Under the pieces are notes generated by a model. It did not search any database and was not told where the DNA came from. It saw only the letters and a list, made by a program, of their open reading frames with translations. Of a stretch of 64,000 bases of DNA, positions 59,960-64,000 are shown in pieces. How positions within the stretch are numbered: position 1 is the stretch's first letter; the number at the start of each line of letters is the position of its first letter. The position numbers and the translations under genes are program-made. This stretch comes from Batrachochytrium dendrobatidis JAM81 (taxonomy: Eukaryota > Chytridiomycota > Chytridiomycetes > Rhizophydiales): assembly GCF_000203795.2 (NCBI RefSeq), contig NW_006281099.1:1352690-1416689 (forward strand). The letters run 5' to 3'.

Positions 59960-61071
59960 CTAGATAATGAGTGATGATAGCTTATTAGGTGCTTCAAAGT
60001 TGAATGGAACTCCACTTCCGGGCCAAACAAACTGAGTTCTCCAAGAATGTAACATCATACGATGATAGATTGGGACATTGAGTGCGCCATAAACACGATC
60101 ATTTACGATGGGATGTCCAATAGATGAAAGATGAACGCGGAGCTGATGCCGTCGACCTGTGTGTGGTTGCAACTCCAAAAGAGTGACTGGTATTTGTGTT
60201 TCCGCAAGTGTACCTCGGCGCAAAACTCGCACAAATGTTTGAGCGGCCTTTAATATTGCAACATTGAGTCAGTATAAACAAAGTTGGTCAAAAAGATACA
60301 TTTTGAATTGATTCCATTGAACAAGTAAATCAGCGATCCCCACAAGGAATCTAAATTGCATTGGCTAAAACCACACCTTTGTGTCTGGTACATCCTCTCC
60401 AAGCGTCGGGACATGCATTAGACGATCGTTTTCAGGTCGTGGGGCTAGCGGAAGCTGGATTTGAAATCTATGAATCATTTACAAGAATAAATTGATCGAG
60501 TCATTGCAGCTTAATGAAACCTCAAAAATTAACAAGGCCTTACTCTTGCTGGTCTACAGTACCACATACAATTGCCAAGTATGTCTTTTGAATCTGCCTG
60601 CGAAGAAACATTCTGCCCATAATCGTTGCCGTGTGTTTGGTTAATCCCCACATATGTACGCCTGATGTTGCATAGTCGATCTGATGCAACAAAAACAATC
60701 GCCTATATGTTGGAAACGTAGCCTTTAAAAGAAATTCTATGGTGGTTGTTTCGTCAACTGGGCCATCGATTCTGACATTCCATCTATTTTATAATTGATC
60801 AGTCAGGCTGAATGGTAGTATGAGGTGTATTCGTTCAAGTAGAATCAACTCAAGCCAGTAGGATCCAATGAATACATGTAAAAGTAAAAACATACGGCTT
60901 ATTAATAACTAGTAGTTTTCCATCATTATATAGAATAGAAACTTCAAATAGTCGATTGTACCGACTGTCACAGGCAGTGATGGGAGAACATGGATTAGGA
61001 TTCGGTGTTGCAGTAAACTCAGACTGTAGTAGCTTTGCCAAGGTAATTGCTGCATCACTTTCTGTTGGCAT
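59960..61071 (-). CDS. RluA-family RNA pseudouridine synthase (RPUSD1-like)
   Basis: Converts uridine to pseudouridine in RNA. Start MPTESDAAITLAKLLQSEF at 61071. Further exons follow near 60785-60540, 60470-60380 and 60247-59960. The chain contains VSILYNDGKLLVINKPY (RluA motif I), then the catalytic loop LLHQIDYATSGV, whose Asp is the nucleophile. The HQ-D form equals HQLDFSTSGA in animal RPUSD1, so it is not a defect. Next are FLRRQIQKTYLAIVCG, LAPRPENDRLMHVP, and motif III LELQPHTGRRHQLRVHLSSI with GHPIVNDRVYG. The C-terminus includes MMLHSWRTQF. There is no S4 domain and no clear mitochondrial presequence. The RNA target is unknown. Confidence 0.88.
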
Positions 61072-61111
61072 TTATTGGTGGTATTCGAATATCAGTCAAC
61101 AATGTGATTTA

Positions 61112-61681
61112 GCCATTCGAGTTGGATAAGCATGGAATACAGTATCAAAATACATGATAGATGGTCTCATAAAGCGACTGTTGATTTTACTAAACAACAT
61201 TGTGTTTCCTAAACTCATTGACAAAGCTACAGATTCACCAATTAAACATGGCCTATCGACTGCTCAACAGTAATGTTAATTATCGTGAGGCATAAAGCCT
61301 CGCAATCAAGCCATGGCTTTAAATTGCAACTTTCTCCTTTTGGAATAACCATACATTGTACAATCACCAGATCCATTCACTGCAATCCAAATATTGAGTT
61401 TGATTATTCTAATGCTGTCAATACAACTGTACAAGCTCATCTTTATAGTTTAAAATATCGATACATTCGCGTTCTAGTCCACAACAATGACTGCATGCCT
61501 CGGAAATACAACTGTTGTTTCCATGTCAATCACTCAATATTTGTAATATTTGGCTTGAATCAAATAAGAGTTGAAGATTCAACAAGTGCCAAGAACGTGG
61601 GATTTACTGAAACTGTGGTGTGAATGCTGTTTTAAACTATTTAGTTTTTATTTAGTATTCCATTTGCATGAATACAATTGT
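61112..61681. repeat. Dispersed inverted-repeat element (copy I)
   Basis: Degraded left end near GGATAAGCATGGAATAC and right end ATTCCATTTGCATGAATACA. The interior keeps order with copies D and J: CTAAACAACATTGTG, ATACATTCGCGTTCTAGTCC, AACTGTTGTTTCCATGTCAA. It lies in the divergent space between the pseudouridine synthase and the HAM1-like gene. The 116-codon plus-strand ORF within it is not a gene. Confidence 0.65.
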
Positions 61682-61891
61682 TGTTGTCAGAAAATCCAGC
61701 CTTTGATGTGATGGTATTACCTTTTCCAGTATTATACTGTGAAAAATGTGCACCTGAACGTAAATTCCAGAAGTCTGTGAGAATCGGGTTAAGCCTAAAT
61801 TACACTACTAGAAAATAAGATTACCCATAAAGACAACAAACCATTCCTAAACCAAAAGTCTGCAAGATCTATCTTGGATTTATTTTGGTCC

Positions 61892-64000
61892 ATGCCTACT
61901 ACTAGTGCAAACCCTACAACAGAGCTGGTAAGGCTTCTTGTTTAATATTACTATAATTGGTAATATAATTTGTTTATCAGTAGACCTGCAACCATTTTGT
62001 ATTTTATATTCAACTGATTTTTTATAAAGAATGCACCGCCAGCTTCTACTTCAGTGGCAGTCGCAGAAGACTTTTCAGTTACAATTGTGAATATTTTTGA
62101 AGCATTACAAAAGGGAAAGTTTCCTAGTAATGGTCAGATCGATGCTATTTTTACTAGAATTCAATCCTCTTCTGAGATGAAAACGATCGAGCCATTGCTT
62201 AGTCCTCAAGGCCAATGTCTATGGCATTATATCCAAGCAGCACTTGATACTATCCGTCAGGCAAATCGTGCCATTAACAGTCGAGAATCGTTGCAGAGCA
62301 TGATTTATTATCTGAACCAAGCTGATCCACTTGGTAAGCCGCTGCCTTGGCTTTTTGTAATTTTGGACGATTAGATTAAAGTATATTTACATTATACTAA
62401 CAGTTGAATGAAACCTCGTTGTAACTGATATATTTTATGATGGATTTGATACCACTATGTGCTTTAATGTAAACAGTCACGCTCACTGCTATAAACAATG
62501 GTAAGACATGTTATCCACATTGGATTTATATTTTCAGTTGGTTTGTAGGAGTATGGATGTAGCTGGCTTTATTTACAGCCGTACCCACGTAAATGGAGCA
62601 CTTGTGTATCCTGCACTGACTATTTTGAGTTGGAATAGACAATGCTTAAATACTCATTGTGCTTTCCTACCAGAAATTGATTTTGATATACAGTTAATTC
62701 TTGTTCCAAATACAGCGTTCATTATGTAATGTTTCAAACCAAACTATAGTTTTGGACCGAGATTACCTTTCTCTTTATTTGGCATAGCCATACATGTAAC
62801 TTAGTGATTAAGGTTGAATGCTCTGATGTTGTCAATCCAACTCTACAAACTCCACTTTGTTGTATCCTAAAAACTCGGATGCATTCACGTTCTAGTTCAA
62901 GAAACAAAGATTGTAGAAATGCAAGTTGGTTCATGCCAATCACCAGGAGAAAGACCAGCAAACTTGGTCAAGAGATTTAGGGCACAATGCTGTCCAGTAA
63001 ATTTGGTGTGAATTATCACTCCATAAAACTGATTGTGTTATGGTTTGGTACTCTGGTGTTCCATTTTACGTGAATACGACCAATTCCATTGCACATTGAT
63101 CGAGGATCAAATAAGGAGCATGAATAGCCAGTGCACCAACCGTATAAATCTCAAGTTTTTGATATGCATGTGATTTAACTGTATTTTAAATACTAGATGC
63201 CTTTTCTACTGGTCATATGGTTTTGGAGGTAGAAACCATAATAAAAAACATTCGGAGTCTATGTGGAGTGTTGGAACGTATTTGTTACGATCTCCCAAGT
63301 AGATCTAATGAACACGCTCCATTGTTTTACGATCCTCAGCAAAACCTAGAATGGGGAGAATCAAAAACGTAGTAAGTTGGTTATCGCCATCATACCTTGT
63401 TGTTATTGCATATATCAAATAAAATAAAATGGCGGAAATAACGACGACTTTACCAGGCGGGATATTATCAGACTAACAAGATACTTGCTTTATTTGCTAA
63501 TTAACCCCAAAGCAAATCACTTGTATCAAGTAATCGAGAGGATCCTGGTACAAAAACTGTCGAGTCAACAGGTCTGATTTCTATAGCTACACAGAAGGAT
63601 GAAGATACAATTTATAGCTCAGAAAATTTACTCGAGGTATGATATTCACAAGTATAGTCACATAAATCATGAATTTCATGTACGAGTCTAGTCCGTTAAT
63701 TGCTTTATCTACCTTGCTATTATCATAAATACTTACAAATCCAATCTACTACTAATACTGGTAGAAACAAAGAAGCGAATTTGAAAATCTTTCAATACGG
63801 CCGCCGGCTGACTTTTCTAAAATGAGTACTAGTGGATCCAAGAATGATCATGAAGAAGCATTGCTTAAAGCAGATACTGGAGTATCCAGTACCAACCAAA
63901 TCAATGTCACTTTTCGTTCATCTACAGTGCCAAATGATTCAGCTGAGCAGGATAGAATCGTTGCTGTTCAAAATCCGACAGTCTTGCCACAGCTTGTCGG
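61892..64000 (+). CDS. HAM1-like (DUF5923-type) protein, 5' part
   Basis: Incomplete at the window edge. Exons: 61892-61927 (MPTTSANPTTEL), 62030-62333, 63197-63371, 63513-63636 and 63765 to beyond 64000, all joining in frame. The N-terminal block resembles fungal HAM1-like proteins, where a motif of the type L-G-K-L-P-x-N-x-Q-[IV] is followed by L-S-x-E-G-Q and a helix ending in E-x-L-Q-x. Here these read LQKGKFPSNGQIDAIF, LLSPQGQCLWHYI and SRESLQSMIYYL. HAM1-type proteins carry a C-terminal lipid-binding barrel and act in hyphal fusion and membrane biology in filamentous fungi. That domain would lie past the window. Assignment is moderate, from motif memory over a short region. Intron 2 (62334-63196) contains a whole dispersed repeat. 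Confidence 0.6.
62577..63081. repeat. Dispersed inverted-repeat element inside a HAM1-like intron (copy J)
   Basis: About 505 bases from CAGCCGTACCCACGTAAATG to TTCCATTTTACGTGAATACG. It holds the clearest interior of the family: AACCAAACTATAGTTTTGG, GGCATAGCCATACATG, TTGTTGTATCCTAAAAAC, GCATTCACGTTCTAGTTCAA, ATGCCAATCACCAGGAG and GCTGTCCAGTAAATTTGG. No long ORF; short ones are not conserved between copies. Confidence 0.8.

Noticed and set aside
61273..61623. 116-codon plus-strand ORF
   Set aside because: Lies within a dispersed repeat copy and is not open in the other copies.

Overview
The window reads as nuclear DNA of an early-diverging, zoosporic (chytrid-type) fungus. It is AT-rich. Most genes are interrupted by short GT-AG introns, some exons are tiny, and the products are eukaryotic housekeeping proteins. 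The fungal hallmarks are a Zn(II)2Cys6 factor, Ccz1, Atp23, Swf1, Mtr10, Nsa1 and a HAM1-like protein. They sit beside SCAI, ELMOD and NCS-1, which are familiar from animals. A Batrachochytrium-like chytrid would fit, but that is an inference from gene content and style, not from a search. There are no operons, phage, CRISPR arrays or intact transposase genes.

Layout. 0.3-4.0 kb: NAA20 (+) and CCZ1 (-). 6.0-9.2 kb: a glutamine/serine-rich factor with a C-terminal Zn2Cys6 cluster (+). 9.8-12.6 kb: long-chain acyl-CoA synthetase (-). 13.5-17.8 kb: a 1367-residue disordered orphan (+). 18.8-22.3 kb: a PHD-finger protein (+). 22.6-24.0 kb: SVP26/TEX261 (-), divergent from ATP23 (+, 24.6-25.5 kb). 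25.9-27.9 kb: a family-1 glycosyltransferase and tRNA-Val(CAC), both (-). 28.5-32.0 kb: an ELMO-domain protein (+) and an SR splicing factor (-). 32.3-36.5 kb: a coiled-coil orphan (-), divergent from a UIM protein (+). 37.3-39.6 kb: Ras (-). 40.3-44.6 kb: a coiled-coil orphan and a ubiquitin E2 (+). 44.7-54.7 kb: Mtr10/transportin-3 (-), Swf1 palmitoyltransferase (+) and SCAI (-). 56.1-59.2 kb: NCS-1 (+) and Nsa1/WDR74 (-). 60.0-61.1 kb: RluA-type pseudouridine synthase (-). 61.9 kb to the end: a HAM1-like gene cut by the window edge (+).

Functional themes are membrane trafficking and lipids (Ccz1, Svp26, ELMOD, Swf1, ACSL, HAM1-like), signalling (Ras, NCS-1), nuclear transport and RNA (Mtr10, an SR protein, Nsa1, pseudouridine synthase) and transcription (Zn2Cys6, PHD, SCAI). 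SR proteins are known cargo of the Mtr10/transportin-3 family, so those two products plausibly meet in the cell even though the genes are not linked.

The most notable non-genic signal is a dispersed family of short, non-coding, inverted-repeat elements. About ten copies or fragments lie in intergenic DNA and inside introns. Other items worth a look are a 5-nt microexon in Ras, a 17-nt exon carrying the DHHC motif of Swf1, two GC-AG introns, and an element terminus fused in frame to the start of the glycosyltransferase ORF. Exon coordinates come from reading splice signals and known protein families by eye. Where a junction could not be closed, the entry says so.
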